A stretch of 64,000 nucleotides of DNA from Phyllobacterium myrsinacearum. GTDB taxonomy: Bacteria; Pseudomonadota; Alphaproteobacteria; Rhizobiales; Rhizobiaceae. The stretch lies in contig NZ_PVBT01000008.1 of the NCBI RefSeq assembly GCF_002980555.1, forward strand, positions 1 to 64,000. The letters run 5' to 3'. Position numbers and translations under genes: made by a program. Positions 1 through 9,548 of this stretch are shown here, in pieces; the first letter of the stretch is position 1; the number at the start of each line of letters is the position of its first letter. The notes beneath the pieces were generated by a model. That model worked only from the letters and a program-made list of their open reading frames with translations, did no database searches and was not told the origin of the DNA.

Positions 1-171
1 GAAAGCTTTGCCGTCAGCGGCCAGCCGATTGCCGCCGACACCGCGCTCATCGAAGCCGGGCTTGCCTTCGATGTCGGCAAGGCCACCACCATCGGCCTCA
101 CCTATACCGGCGCGTTTTCCAGTCAGGCTAACGACAATGCGGTCAAGGCTGATTTGACGATAAGGTTCTGA
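1..171 (+). CDS. Autotransporter, C-terminal fragment (beta-barrel end)
   Basis: Only the last 56 codons are in the window, in frame 1 from base 1 to a TGA at 169-171. The fragment ends in an aromatic residue (IRF), as outer-membrane barrels recognised by the BAM complex do. It resembles the C-terminus of the complete autotransporter at 40342-43101: both share a core with IA/LA-D, EAGL-F-V-K, a YTG turn and a final L-RF/L-WRF. The passenger domain lies off the left edge, so its function cannot be told. Probably a type V autotransporter of the outer membrane. Confidence 0.75.
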   Translation, partial: ESFAVSGQPIAADTALIEAGLAFDVGKATTIGLTYTGAFSSQANDNAVKADLTIRF

Positions 172-294
172 GGTGTTTCTCCAAAGCCCTGCGCAGGGAC
201 GATATTAGGGAGATGTCAATCCTCAATCCTAGTTGCTGACGCCAGTCTGGTCGAATGTCGCCATATCACTGTTCCGCTCCGATACGGTTGACGG

Positions 295-327
295 ACAGGC
301 TCCGTTCGCGGGGCCTGTTTGCATTTT
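295..327 (+). terminator. Rho-independent terminator with UUCG tetraloop
   Basis: A 10 bp stem (ACAGGCTCCG pairing with CGGGGCCTGT, one G-T pair) closes a TTCG tetraloop and is followed by TTGCATTTT. It lies 124 bases after the autotransporter stop codon and probably ends that transcript. The reverse strand has no U-tract. Confidence 0.6.
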
Positions 328-336
328 GAACCCCGG

Positions 337-528
337 TCAGCAGCTGCGCAGGCCGCAGGGGTCGAAGGGCAGGTCGGCCAGTTCATCCAGGCACATGGCT
401 TGCAGCGCCGGATGAGAGAGCGGATCACGGCGCCAGTGATCCAGCGCATCATGATCGGCATGGCTGCTCTCCTCGCTTGGCGGGACGAGAGCCTCTGCGA
501 ACCATTTTATTAGCCAGAAAATCTTCAT
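337..528 (-). CDS. Small hypothetical protein (63 aa)
   Basis: The reading frame from the ATG at 526-528 gives a 63-residue protein: a hydrophobic/aromatic N-terminus (MKIFWLIKWF), then an acidic, His-rich segment and the motif DPLSHPALQAM followed by ELADLPFDP. That layout (short hydrophobic start, then D-P-x-SHP-x-L and L-x-DLPF) reminds me of short uncharacterised proteins of Rhizobiales, from memory. No clear Shine-Dalgarno is seen and the frame stays open 20 codons upstream, so the start is uncertain. It sits between the autotransporter and the LysR gene. Function unknown. Confidence 0.5.
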   Translation of the reverse strand: MKIFWLIKWFAEALVPPSEESSHADHDALDHWRRDPLSHPALQAMCLDELADLPFDPCGLRSC

Positions 529-636
529 TGTATATGTCCAAGTACTTGAGGAGTGTGCTATTTTGTGCCCGTTTCTTGTGCGCGGCAATCAAGAATGGCG
601 ATATCTTGATGTAGAAAAACTGGATGAAGAATTTGC

Positions 637-1536
637 ATGATGAAGAATTTGAATAGGGTTCACATCAACGGATTGCGTGCCGTCGAGGCAATCGGGCGGC
701 TGGGGTCATTGCCGAAAGCCGCCGCCGAGCTTGGCGTTTCGGTCAGTGCGGTCAGCCAGCAATTGATCCGCACGGAAGCACAGATCGGCCACGCGGTGTT
801 CGACAGGACGCGGGCGGGGCTGGTCCCGACCTTCTTCGGCAAGGCTTTCATCGCCCGGCTTGAAGAGGGTTTTCAGCATCTGTCGCGCGCCGTGGCACTG
901 GCGGACGATGTCGAGCAGACCCTGCTTCTTTCCGTCGCCCCGACCTTCGCGTCAAAATGGCTGGTGCCGCGTCTGGGACGGCTGCGGGCAGCGCATCCAG
1001 AAATGAAAATCCGCATCGATCCTTCGCCTGGCGTGCTCGATCTGAAGAGTTCCGACATCGATCTCGCCATCCGGCTTGGCAGCGGCGAGTGGCGGGACGG
1101 CACGCCGGAATGCCTGCTGCCGCAAAGGATGTTCCCGGTCTGCACGCGCGCCTTTGCCGAACGCCTCACCGGACCGGCGGACATTTTCCGCCAGCCGATC
1201 ATCTGTTACGAGAACCCCATGTTCAGCTGGGACGAATGGCAGGCCGCTGCCGGGCTCGATGGCCCACTCGCCTTTGACGGGCCGACATTCTCCGATCCAT
1301 GGCTGGCGATCGAAGCAACGATCAGCGGGCAAGGCATCATGCTGGCCTGGGAACTCTTCGTCGAGGACACGCTGGCGGATGGCCGGCTGGTGGCGCCGTT
1401 TCCGTTGCGTGTACCCTCAAATATCGCCTATTGGCTGGTTTCGCCGAAAAACCGCAAGCCAACCCAGCAAATGCAGCATTTCCAGGCCTGGATCCGCGCT
1501 GAAATCGCCGAAGACATCCGTGCGCCCACCGCATGA
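637..1536 (+). CDS. LysR-family transcriptional regulator, GcvA-like
   Basis: A 299-residue LysR-type regulator. Residues about 8-65 form the winged helix-turn-helix (GSLPKAAAELGVSVSAVSQQL), followed by the periplasmic-binding-protein-like effector domain. Features such as FSDPWLAIEA, GQGIMLAW and DGRLVAPF are typical of the GcvA/GcdR subgroup. The start is one of two consecutive ATG codons; the ribosome binding site is weak. The next gene downstream is the alpha-2-macroglobulin gene on the same strand, but LysR proteins more often control a divergent gene, and the divergent neighbour here is only the small ORF at 337-528. The target is unknown. Confidence 0.88.
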   Translation: MMKNLNRVHINGLRAVEAIGRLGSLPKAAAELGVSVSAVSQQLIRTEAQIGHAVFDRTRAGLVPTFFGKAFIARLEEGFQHLSRAVALADDVEQTLLLSVAPTFASKWLVPRLGRLRAAHPEMKIRIDPSPGVLDLKSSDIDLAIRLGSGEWRDGTPECLLPQRMFPVCTRAFAERLTGPADIFRQPIICYENPMFSWDEWQAAAGLDGPLAFDGPTFSDPWLAIEATISGQGIMLAWELFVEDTLADGRLVAPFPLRVPSNIAYWLVSPKNRKPTQQMQHFQAWIRAEIAEDIRAPTA

Positions 1537-1540
1537 TCTG

Positions 1541-1569
1541 TTGACAAGTTATACTGAAGTTTGAACAGT
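1541..1569 (+). promoter_or_regulatory. Possible sigma-70 promoter for the alpha-2-macroglobulin gene
   Basis: A perfect -35 hexamer TTGACA (1541-1546) is followed after 17 bases by AACAGT (1564-1569), a poor -10. The position, about 40 bases before the ATG at 1608, fits a promoter for the A2M-pbpC operon. The weak -10 keeps confidence low. Confidence 0.3.
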
Positions 1570-1607
1570 GCGGCTCACCACCACACGGGTTGCGTTGGGA
1601 GGACTTC

Positions 1608-4600
1608 ATGTCTATGCGCGCGGTTATCGGCTTTTCAGCTTTTCTTCTCTCGGCCTTGGTTTCAGGGGCGCCTGCCGGTGCCGCCGAAACGAATCGCGAC
1701 ATTGTCACGACCAAGGACGGGGACTATTTCGGTTTTGACCTGCGCACCGAACAGGACGTGACCCTCGACCAGTGCGAGGCGGTCTGTCTGGCCGAGACAA
1801 GCTGCAAGGCCTTCACCTACAACCCCAAGGTGAAATGGTGCTTCATGAAGTCCGACTTCAATGAATTGCACAGTTTTCCCGGTGCCATCGCCGGCAAGGT
1901 GGTTGAAACCACGAGCGAGCCGGACATCGGCGCTCCCTCAAGACTGGCATTCCTGTCCGACCAGCTTGTGCAGGATGCGCGCCAGGTCAAGGCACGGCTC
2001 GCCCTGACGAACGAGCAGAAGGGGCAGGGCGCCGCCAGCCTGAAGGAAACAGCGCGTGCGCAGCTTGCCGCCGGCAACATCGAAAATGCACTGAATGCCT
2101 TCAAGGGCGCGCTGGCGGTTTCGCCTGATGATGCGGATCTGTGGGTGGAGACCGCCCGCGCGGCCAACCGCGCCGACAAGAACACCTATGTTGCCGGTCA
2201 GGCGGCGCTGGCGGCCTATAATGGCTATCTCCTGACGCGCACCACCCAGAGCCGTGCCGATGCCCTCGCCGTGCTGGCCACCGCGTTGCAGAATGCCCAG
2301 AACTACCGTGCTGCGCTCAACGCCTACAAGGCAAGCCTTGCGCTTGTCGATGCCAAAACCGTCAATGCAGCCTATCTCGATCTGAAGGCCCGCCAGGGAT
2401 TCCGTATCGTCAATCACACCATCGATGCGGACAGCGCCGCGCCGCGCGCCTGCGTGCAGTTCTCCGAGCCCCTCGTCAAAATGGGTACGGATTATGCGCC
2501 TTTCGTGACGCTGGACGGCGCCGCACCCAAGGCGGTCGAAGCCAAGGGCAGCGAGATTTGCGTCGAAGGCCTGACCCACGGCCAGCGTTACAAGCTGGCG
2601 CTGCGTGCCGGCCTGCCGTCTTCTGTCGGCGAAGCGCTGGAAGGCCAGGTGGATCTCGACATCTATGTCAAGGACCGCTCGGCGGTCGTGCGCTTTACCG
2701 GCGATAGTTTTGTGCTGCCCAGCACCGCGCGCCGCGGCATTCCGATTGTCTCGGTCAATACCACCAGCGCCAAGCTGAAGCTGTACCGGATCGGTGACCG
2801 CGGCATTGCTTCCCTGCTCACCAGCTCGCAGTTCCTCACCCAGATCGATGGCTACAACGCCCAGAAACTCCAGGATGAGTCGGGCGAACTGGTCTGGGAA
2901 GGCGCGATCGATATACAGTCGGACCTCAACAAGGATGTGGTCACCAGTTTCCCGGTGGACGAGGCTTTGCCGAAACGCAAGCCGGGCGTCTATGTCCTGA
3001 CTGCTGTTTCCGCCGACGCTCACAACAATGAATGGGATTCGCAGGCAACCCAGTGGTTCGTCGTTTCCGATATCGGGCTCTCCACCTATACCGGGACCGA
3101 TGGGCTCAATGTCTTTGCGCGGTCGCTCGCAACCGCCCAGCCATTGATCGGCGTGGAACTGCAGCTCCTGGCCAAGAACAATGAGGTTCTCGGTACGGCG
3201 ATCACCGATACGGACGGGCGTGCGACATTTACCGCCGGATTGCTGCGCGGCACGGCTGCCATGACACCGGCTGTCATCACCGCCAAGAACGGCGATGCGG
3301 ACTATGTCTTTCTTGATATGACGCGGGCCGGCTTTGACCTGTCCGACCGCGGCGTTACCGGCCGCACGGCGCCCGGCGCGATCGATGTGCTCGCCTGGAC
3401 GGAGCGCGGTATCTACCGCGCCGGTGAAACCGTGCACGCATCGGCACTCGCCCGCGATATCGGTGCCAAGGCGATCGAGAATCTGCCCCTGACCTTTGTA
3501 TTCCGCCGCCCGGACGGCGTCGAAGACCGCCGCATGGTCAGCGACGGCGCGGCCCTTGGCGGCCACACGCTTGATCTCGCCTTGCAGGCCAATGCCATGC
3601 GCGGCACCTGGAACATGCAGATCTACACCGACCCGAAGGGGTCGCCCATCGCCGAAAAGTCCTTCATGGTCGAAGATTTTGTTCCCGACCGGATCGAGTT
3701 CGACCTGACGAGCGAGGCAAAGGCCATTGCTGTGGGCACGCCCACGCCGGTCAATGTGGATGGCCGCTTCCTCTATGGTGCACCGGCCGCAGGCCTTGCG
3801 CTGGAGGGCGAGGTCAGCCTCAAGCCGACGCACGAGGACGCCAATTTCAAAGGCTATCGCTTTGGTCTGGCCGATGAACAGGCCAACCAGGACACGCGCA
3901 TTCCGCTCGAGGATTTGCAGGCGCTCGATGAGAACGGCAAGACAACGTTCGACGTGACGCTGAACGAAGTCCCGTCAACGACCCAATTGCTCAACGCCAA
4001 TATCGTCGTGCGTATGCAGGAGGCGGGCGGGCGGGCCATTGAACGCAATTTGACTTTGCCGGTGAAATCACAGGGCGCGAAAATTGGTATCAAGCCCGAA
4101 TTCGACGGCGATCTGGCTGAAAATGCTGTCGGCAAATTCCACGTGATCGGCGTTGACAACAATGGCCAGAAACAGGCCATGAGCGGTCTGAGCTGGAAAC
4201 TTGTTGCCGTCGAGCGCAATTACCAATGGTACCGGGATGGCAGTTCGTGGAAATATGAGCCCATCATTTCGACCAAGCTGGTTGCCAACGGCACGGTCGA
4301 TGCAACCGCCGATGGCGCGGAGATTTCCGTTCCCGTTACCTGGGGCCGTTTCCGCCTGGAGGTCGAAACGGCTGATGTGGAAGGCCCGACATCCAGCGTC
4401 GAATTCGACGCCGGCTATTATGTTGCCGCCACCTCGACCGAAACCCCGGACGGGCTGGAGATCGCCCTCGATAAACAGAATTATGCGCCGGGCGACACGG
4501 CAAAGCTAAAGGTATCGTCGCGTTTTGCCGGCGAGCTTCTGGTGACGGTCGGTGCCGAGAGCCTGGTGACGACCAAGCGCCAGAGCATTCCTGCTGAGGG

Positions 4601-7061
4601 CGGCGAGGTGGAAATTCCGGTCACGGCGGACTGGGGTGCCGGTGCCTATGTCACCGCAACGCTCTACCGTCCCGGCAATGACCGCGACAGCCACATGCCG
4701 ATGCGCGCCATTGGCGTGAAGTGGCTGGGGGTCAATCCGGGCGACCGCAATCTTGCGGTGAAGCTGGACGCGCCCGAGAAAACATTGCCGCGTCAGCCGC
4801 TGAACATTCCGGTTCAGGTGACCGGCGCCGGTGTGGGTGATACGGCCTATGTCACGGTTGCCGCCGTCGATGTCGGTATCCTCAATCTCACCCGTTACGA
4901 GGCACCCAATCCCGATGGCTGGTATTTTGGCCAGCGGCAGCTGGGTCTGGAAATCCGTGATCTCTATGGCCGCCTGATCGATGGCTCGCAGGGTGCCGCA
5001 GGCCGTCTGCGTACCGGCGGCGATGGTGCACAGATGCCGTTGCAGGGCAGCCCGCCCACGGAAAAGCTCGTTGCGTTCTTCTCGGGCCCCGTCAAGCTTG
5101 ACGCTGGGGGCAAGGCCAATGTGAGCTTTGATATCCCGCAGTTCAACGGGACGGCGCGGGTCATGGCCGTTGCCTGGTCCAAGGCCGGTGTCGGCCACGC
5201 GAGCAAAGATGTGATCATTCGCGATCCGGTCGTGGTGACGGCAAGCCTGCCGAAATTCCTGGCGCCCGGAGACAAGACGGCGCTGCGGCTTGATATCGCC
5301 AATACGGATGCCCCGGCAGGCGATTACCAGTTGCAGGTGACGAGCAATCAGGCCGTCAGCGTCGAGCAGCAGGCGGCAGCACAGACCGTCAAGCTGACGG
5401 CAGGCGGAAAGTTCGACCTGACACTGCCGCTGAAGGGTCAGCAGCCGGGTGACGGTGTTGTCTCGGTCAAACTGTCAAACGCCGCGGGCATTTCGCTGGA
5501 GCAATCGCTGAACATTCCGGTCCGTCCGGCATCACTGCCGATCACCGTGCGCAATCCGATCAAGATTGCCCCCAACAGCACGCTGAAGATCGACCGCGAA
5601 CTTTTGGCAAGCAGCCTGCTCCAGGGCGCATCGGTCAGCCTCAACGTGTCGCGGTCTTCGGCCTTCGATATACCGGCCTTGCTCATGACGCTCGACCGTT
5701 ATCCCTATGGTTGTGCGGAGCAGACGACAAGCCGCGCCATGCCGCTGCTTTATCTCAGCGAACTGGCCAAGCAGTCGGGCCTTGCCGACGATGGCGATGT
5801 GCAGAAGCGGGTGCAGGAGGCAATCTTCCGTGTCCTGTCCTACCAGTCCTCTTCCGGCAGTTTCGGCCTGTGGGGTCCGGGTTCGGGTGATCTCTGGCTT
5901 GATGCCTACGTCACGGACTTCCTGACCCGCGCCCGCGAGCAGAAATATGACGTGCCGGAAAAGGCGCTCGTTCAGGCGTTGGAAAACCTGCAGAATTCGC
6001 TGAGCTATGACGTGAATGTCAAGGATCAGGGCAATCAGATCGCCTATGCGCTCTATGTTCTGGCCCGCAACCGCAAGGCTGCCGTCAGCGATCTGCGCTA
6101 CTACGCCGATACGAAACTGTCGGAATTCCCGACGCCATTGTCGCGTGCCCATCTGGCGGCGGCCCTGGCGCTTTACGGGGATGCACAGCGGTCGCAGAGC
6201 ATCTTCACCAATTCGTTGCAGATGTCGACGAAGGCCACAAATGTCAGTCTCGTGCGCTCGGATTATGGCTCGTCCCTGCGTGACGATGCGGCGGTTCTGG
6301 CGCTCGCCGCGGAAAGCCGGCCGGTCCCGGCCATCATTCCGCAGCTGTCGCAGATCGTTGCCAAGGAATGGGAGCGGAAGGTCTATACCAGCACACAGGA
6401 ACAGACCTGGATGCTGCTGGCGGCCCGCGCCATTCAGGGCGGCGACAACGATCTCAAACTTGCCATCAATGGCGTGGCGCATACGGGCGGCTATGCCGCG
6501 CGGATGACCGGCGACGAGCTGATCGCCCAGCCGGTCAGCATCACCAACGGATCGAGCGAGGCTGTTTCGGCTGTCGTGACGACCGTTGCCGCACCGGCCC
6601 AGCCTTTGCCCGCTGGCGGCGATGGCTTCAACATCCAGCGGACCTACTACGCGCTCGACGGATCGGAAGCCAATGTCAGCGAAGCCAAGCAGAATGAGCG
6701 CTATGTCGTTGTCCTCAAGGTCACCGAGAACAACAACTGGCCGTCGCGGGTGCTGATCACCGATCTCCTGCCGGCCGGTTTCGAGATCGACAATCCCGGC
6801 CTCGTCAACAGTGCGCAACTGTCGAATTTCGACTGGATCGGCGAAGTCGAAGCGGCCCATACGGAGTTCCGCAGCGACCGCTTTGTTGCCGCCTTTGATC
6901 GCAATACAGGCGACAACAGGGAAATCACCCTGGCCTATGTGGTCCGGGCCGTAACGCCGGGTACCTATGATCATCCGGCAGCCAGCGTTGAGGACATGTA
7001 TCGTCCGCAATTCTCCGCGCGCACGGCCACCGGCCGGATGGAGGTTGTCGCGGCACAGTAA
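1608..7061 (+). CDS. Alpha-2-macroglobulin family protease inhibitor with N-terminal PAN domain
   Basis: A 1817-residue exported protein. The ATG at 1608 is chosen over 1590 because GGGAGG stands 5 bases upstream and a clean signal peptide follows (hydrophobic to about residue 26, ending AGAAE). Residues about 30-100 form a PAN/Apple-like module with four cysteines (C56, C60, C66, C78); a TPR-like stretch follows at 145-230, then the macroglobulin repeats. The thioester motif CAEQ is at C1369-Q1372, so the trap should be able to form the reactive thioester. There is no lipobox, so it is probably soluble in the periplasm rather than lipid-anchored like E. coli YfhM. By family knowledge it traps attacking proteases covalently. 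pbpC follows 29 bases later, the classical partner that repairs peptidoglycan. Confidence 0.95.
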   Translation: MSMRAVIGFSAFLLSALVSGAPAGAAETNRDIVTTKDGDYFGFDLRTEQDVTLDQCEAVCLAETSCKAFTYNPKVKWCFMKSDFNELHSFPGAIAGKVVETTSEPDIGAPSRLAFLSDQLVQDARQVKARLALTNEQKGQGAASLKETARAQLAAGNIENALNAFKGALAVSPDDADLWVETARAANRADKNTYVAGQAALAAYNGYLLTRTTQSRADALAVLATALQNAQNYRAALNAYKASLALVDAKTVNAAYLDLKARQGFRIVNHTIDADSAAPRACVQFSEPLVKMGTDYAPFVTLDGAAPKAVEAKGSEICVEGLTHGQRYKLALRAGLPSSVGEALEGQVDLDIYVKDRSAVVRFTGDSFVLPSTARRGIPIVSVNTTSAKLKLYRIGDRGIASLLTSSQFLTQIDGYNAQKLQDESGELVWEGAIDIQSDLNKDVVTSFPVDEALPKRKPGVYVLTAVSADAHNNEWDSQATQWFVVSDIGLSTYTGTDGLNVFARSLATAQPLIGVELQLLAKNNEVLGTAITDTDGRATFTAGLLRGTAAMTPAVITAKNGDADYVFLDMTRAGFDLSDRGVTGRTAPGAIDVLAWTERGIYRAGETVHASALARDIGAKAIENLPLTFVFRRPDGVEDRRMVSDGAALGGHTLDLALQANAMRGTWNMQIYTDPKGSPIAEKSFMVEDFVPDRIEFDLTSEAKAIAVGTPTPVNVDGRFLYGAPAAGLALEGEVSLKPTHEDANFKGYRFGLADEQANQDTRIPLEDLQALDENGKTTFDVTLNEVPSTTQLLNANIVVRMQEAGGRAIERNLTLPVKSQGAKIGIKPEFDGDLAENAVGKFHVIGVDNNGQKQAMSGLSWKLVAVERNYQWYRDGSSWKYEPIISTKLVANGTVDATADGAEISVPVTWGRFRLEVETADVEGPTSSVEFDAGYYVAATSTETPDGLEIALDKQNYAPGDTAKLKVSSRFAGELLVTVGAESLVTTKRQSIPAEGGEVEIPVTADWGAGAYVTATLYRPGNDRDSHMPMRAIGVKWLGVNPGDRNLAVKLDAPEKTLPRQPLNIPVQVTGAGVGDTAYVTVAAVDVGILNLTRYEAPNPDGWYFGQRQLGLEIRDLYGRLIDGSQGAAGRLRTGGDGAQMPLQGSPPTEKLVAFFSGPVKLDAGGKANVSFDIPQFNGTARVMAVAWSKAGVGHASKDVIIRDPVVVTASLPKFLAPGDKTALRLDIANTDAPAGDYQLQVTSNQAVSVEQQAAAQTVKLTAGGKFDLTLPLKGQQPGDGVVSVKLSNAAGISLEQSLNIPVRPASLPITVRNPIKIAPNSTLKIDRELLASSLLQGASVSLNVSRSSAFDIPALLMTLDRYPYGCAEQTTSRAMPLLYLSELAKQSGLADDGDVQKRVQEAIFRVLSYQSSSGSFGLWGPGSGDLWLDAYVTDFLTRAREQKYDVPEKALVQALENLQNSLSYDVNVKDQGNQIAYALYVLARNRKAAVSDLRYYADTKLSEFPTPLSRAHLAAALALYGDAQRSQSIFTNSLQMSTKATNVSLVRSDYGSSLRDDAAVLALAAESRPVPAIIPQLSQIVAKEWERKVYTSTQEQTWMLLAARAIQGGDNDLKLAINGVAHTGGYAARMTGDELIAQPVSITNGSSEAVSAVVTTVAAPAQPLPAGGDGFNIQRTYYALDGSEANVSEAKQNERYVVVLKVTENNNWPSRVLITDLLPAGFEIDNPGLVNSAQLSNFDWIGEVEAAHTEFRSDRFVAAFDRNTGDNREITLAYVVRAVTPGTYDHPAASVEDMYRPQFSARTATGRMEVVAAQ

Positions 7062-7090
7062 ACAGCCTTGGCTCAAGACCGGTTGATCCG

Positions 7091-9175
7091 ATGATCACGT
7101 GGCGCACATTCTGTATCGGCATCTCCGCCAATCTGGTGGTGGCGACGGCGCTGGCCTTCGGCCTTGATCTTGCCGACAGGAAATTTCCGCCGCCGCTGGA
7201 CAAGGCGCTGGAAGTGTCGCCGGAGGTGATCGATGCCAATGGCCAGTTGCTCCGCGCCTTCGCCACCTCGGAGGGGCGCTGGCGCCTGCGGACGACGGCT
7301 GCGGATGTCGATCCGCAGTTCATTCGCATGCTTGTCGCCTATGAGGATCAGCGCTTCTTTCAGCATCGCGGCGTCGATCCGCGCGCCGTCGCCCGCGCCG
7401 CGCTGCAACTGGTCCGCAATGGCCGCATCGTCTCCGGCGGTTCAACCCTGTCCATGCAATTGGCGCGGCTGATCGAACCGCGCGAAGGGCGCTCGCTCAG
7501 CGCGAAATTTGCCCAGCTGGTGCGGGCGCTGCAGATCGAACGGCGTCTGACCAAAGCGCAGATTCTCGATCTCTATCTCACGCACGCACCCTATGGCGGC
7601 AATCTTGAAGGTATCCGCGCCGCAAGCCTTGCCTATTTCGGCAAGGAGCCGCGGCGCCTGAGCGTATCTGAATCCGCCTTGCTTGTGGCGCTGCCGCAAT
7701 TGCCGGAAAAGCGCCGTCCCGACCGCAATCTCACGGCGGCAAAGACGGCGCGCGAGCGGGTTCTTGACCGCATGGCCGTTGCCAAGGTGGTGGGTGAGGG
7801 TGAGGCCGAGCGTGCCGGGCTGATACCCATTCCCTCCCGCCGCCTGCAGCTTCCAGCCTATGCCGCGCATCTGGCGGAAGCCGCCTTGCGCCGGGAGCCG
7901 CAGGTCAACCGGCACCAGACGACGCTGCGCCGCCCGATCCAGCAGGGCCTTGAAGCCGTTGCCAAGACTGCGGCGGCCAAGCTCGGTCCCAAAGTATCGA
8001 TTGCCATGGTCATGGCCGATGCCCGTACCGGCGAAATCGTTGGCGAAGTGGGCTCTGCCGACTATTTCGATGCGAGCCGCTCCGGCTGGATCGACATGAC
8101 GCGGGTGATGCGCTCGCCCGGATCAACGCTGAAACCCTTCATCTACGGCCTGGCGTTCGAGGATGGGCTTGTTTCGCAGGAGACGATCATCGAGGACCGT
8201 CCTGCCGACTTCTTCGGTTACCGGCCGCGCAATTTCGACATGAGCTATCAGGGCGATGTCAGCATCAGGCAGGCGCTGCAACTGTCGCTGAATGTGCCTG
8301 CCGTCCGCCTGCTTGACGCGGTAGGCCCGACACGGCTGCTGGTCCGCTTCCGCCGGGCGGAGGTGAGGCCCGTGCTTCCCGCCAATGAAGCGCCGGGTCT
8401 GGCGATCGGCCTTGGCGGTGTCGGCATCACGCTGAAAGACCTGGTGCAGCTCTACGCCGCGCTGGCCAATCGCGGCAGGCCGGTGCTGCTGGGGGATGGT
8501 ATTCAGGGCAAACCGCAGCCCATCGAAGCCGAACCATTGCTGGAACCGGTGGCCGCGTGGCATGTCGCCGATATTCTGTCGGGCGTCATGCCGCCCCTGG
8601 GCGCTGCGCAGCGCGGCATCGCCTACAAGACGGGGACAAGTTACGGCTATCGCGATGCGTGGTCGGTTGGTTTCGATGGCAATTACGTGCTTGGCGTCTG
8701 GGTCGGCCGTCCGGACAATGGCGCTGTGCCGGGTATCACCGGTTTCGGCACGGCGGCACCGATCCTGTTCGAAGGATTTGTCAAATCCGGTGTGCCGGTC
8801 ACGCCGCTGCCGCGCGCGCCGGGCGGGGCGGTGCGCATCGCGCAGGCGCAACTGCCGATCAGCCAGCGCCGCTTCACCCGGACATCGAACGGTCTGCTCG
8901 CCGCAACGACGCGCGAACCGGCACCGCAGATCGTCTATCCGCCCGAAGGCGCGCGGATCGAGCTTGGCGCGAAGACCGGCGGGGCACTGTCACCCCTCGC
9001 ACTCAAATTGCAGGGTGGCCGGGCGCCGTTCCGCTGGCTGGCCAATGGCAAGCCGCTGCCTGACATGTCGCGCCGCCGCGATAACCAATGGGTGCCGGAT
9101 GGAGCGGGTTATTCGACCCTGACGGTTATCGATTCTGCCGGCCGCGCCGCCAGTGTGCGTATCTTTGTCGACTAG
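7091..9175 (+). CDS. pbpC: Penicillin-binding protein 1C
   Basis: A 694-residue bifunctional peptidoglycan synthase anchored by an N-terminal membrane helix (about residues 7-25). The GT51 glycosyltransferase domain has the catalytic Glu in the EDQRFFQHRGVD motif (E85) and GGSTLSMQL. The transpeptidase domain has SxxK at S345-K348 (SPGSTLKP), an SLN motif and KTG at K513 (KTGTSYGYRDAW). A C-terminal domain (about 600-694) matches the PBP1C-specific BiPBP_C type. It is cotranscribed with the alpha-2-macroglobulin gene, an arrangement conserved in many proteobacteria. The Shine-Dalgarno before the ATG is weak. Confidence 0.95.
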   Translation: MITWRTFCIGISANLVVATALAFGLDLADRKFPPPLDKALEVSPEVIDANGQLLRAFATSEGRWRLRTTAADVDPQFIRMLVAYEDQRFFQHRGVDPRAVARAALQLVRNGRIVSGGSTLSMQLARLIEPREGRSLSAKFAQLVRALQIERRLTKAQILDLYLTHAPYGGNLEGIRAASLAYFGKEPRRLSVSESALLVALPQLPEKRRPDRNLTAAKTARERVLDRMAVAKVVGEGEAERAGLIPIPSRRLQLPAYAAHLAEAALRREPQVNRHQTTLRRPIQQGLEAVAKTAAAKLGPKVSIAMVMADARTGEIVGEVGSADYFDASRSGWIDMTRVMRSPGSTLKPFIYGLAFEDGLVSQETIIEDRPADFFGYRPRNFDMSYQGDVSIRQALQLSLNVPAVRLLDAVGPTRLLVRFRRAEVRPVLPANEAPGLAIGLGGVGITLKDLVQLYAALANRGRPVLLGDGIQGKPQPIEAEPLLEPVAAWHVADILSGVMPPLGAAQRGIAYKTGTSYGYRDAWSVGFDGNYVLGVWVGRPDNGAVPGITGFGTAAPILFEGFVKSGVPVTPLPRAPGGAVRIAQAQLPISQRRFTRTSNGLLAATTREPAPQIVYPPEGARIELGAKTGGALSPLALKLQGGRAPFRWLANGKPLPDMSRRRDNQWVPDGAGYSTLTVIDSAGRAASVRIFVD

Positions 9176-9203
9176 AAACAAAAGGCGGCGCCGAAGCGCC
9201 GCT
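9174..9203 (-). terminator. Rho-independent terminator between convergent pbpC and RcnB-like gene
   Basis: A perfect 7 bp GC stem with a four-base loop (GCGGCGC-cgaa-GCGCCGC, 9184-9201). Read on the minus strand it is followed by CCTTTTGTTT, so it mainly serves the RcnB-like gene; the stem may also slow transcription coming out of pbpC. Confidence 0.6.
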
Positions 9204-9221
9204 CTGGTTTGACCGGGATTA

Positions 9222-9548
9222 TTACCGGCCCTGGATCATCGATGCGATGATGCCGGATGCAATGCTGACCATGACGTAGTCATTGTTGACGCGCACCCAA
9301 TGATAGCCGCGCGGCGGTGTCTTCAGGTGATAGCGATGATAGTCGCGCACGACGTTGCGGCGATAGTTGCCGGGCAGCTTGTGGCCGCGCACCCAGCGCG
9401 TCTTCTTCACGACGGTGCGTTCGTTGACGATCCGCTTCTTGACCATCCGGTCCTGCTGCTGGTGGCCGTAGCCTTGCTGCTGCTGCGCAAAGGCTGCAGG
9501 CGTGGCAATCAGGGAGAGGGCAAGGGCTGCCAGGGCGATCTTTTTCAT
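9222..9548 (-). CDS. RcnB-like periplasmic protein
   Basis: A 108-residue secreted protein. The ATG at 9546-9548 has GAGGAA 6 bases upstream and begins a textbook signal peptide (MKKIALAALALSLIATPAAFA, cleavage near 21). The mature part begins with a Gln/His/Gly-rich linker, then a very basic stretch and a C-terminal core with RDYHRYHL, PPRGYHWVRV, NDYVMVSIASG. That core matches the RcnB family, of which E. coli RcnB is a periplasmic nickel/cobalt homeostasis factor. No rcnA efflux gene is nearby, so the metal role is not shown here. It converges on pbpC. Confidence 0.8.
   Translation of the reverse strand: MKKIALAALALSLIATPAAFAQQQQGYGHQQQDRMVKKRIVNERTVVKKTRWVRGHKLPGNYRRNVVRDYHRYHLKTPPRGYHWVRVNNDYVMVSIASGIIASMIQGR

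Noticed and set aside
232-327. Possible small RNA ending at the UUCG terminator
   Set aside because: No -10/-35 pair at acceptable spacing was found upstream; the hairpin is adequately explained as the autotransporter terminator.
539-548. CAAGTACTTG palindrome upstream of the first LysR gene
   Set aside because: A single 10 bp palindrome is expected by chance in 64 kb and has no second copy nearby.
1938-3833. Long reverse-strand open frame (631 codons) opposite the alpha-2-macroglobulin gene
   Set aside because: It lacks a ribosome binding site and known domains. It is a mirror frame caused by the high-GC codon use of the real gene on the plus strand.
5532-7076. Reverse-strand open frame of about 510 codons
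   Set aside because: Same shadow effect; the plus-strand frame has the thioester region and family motifs.
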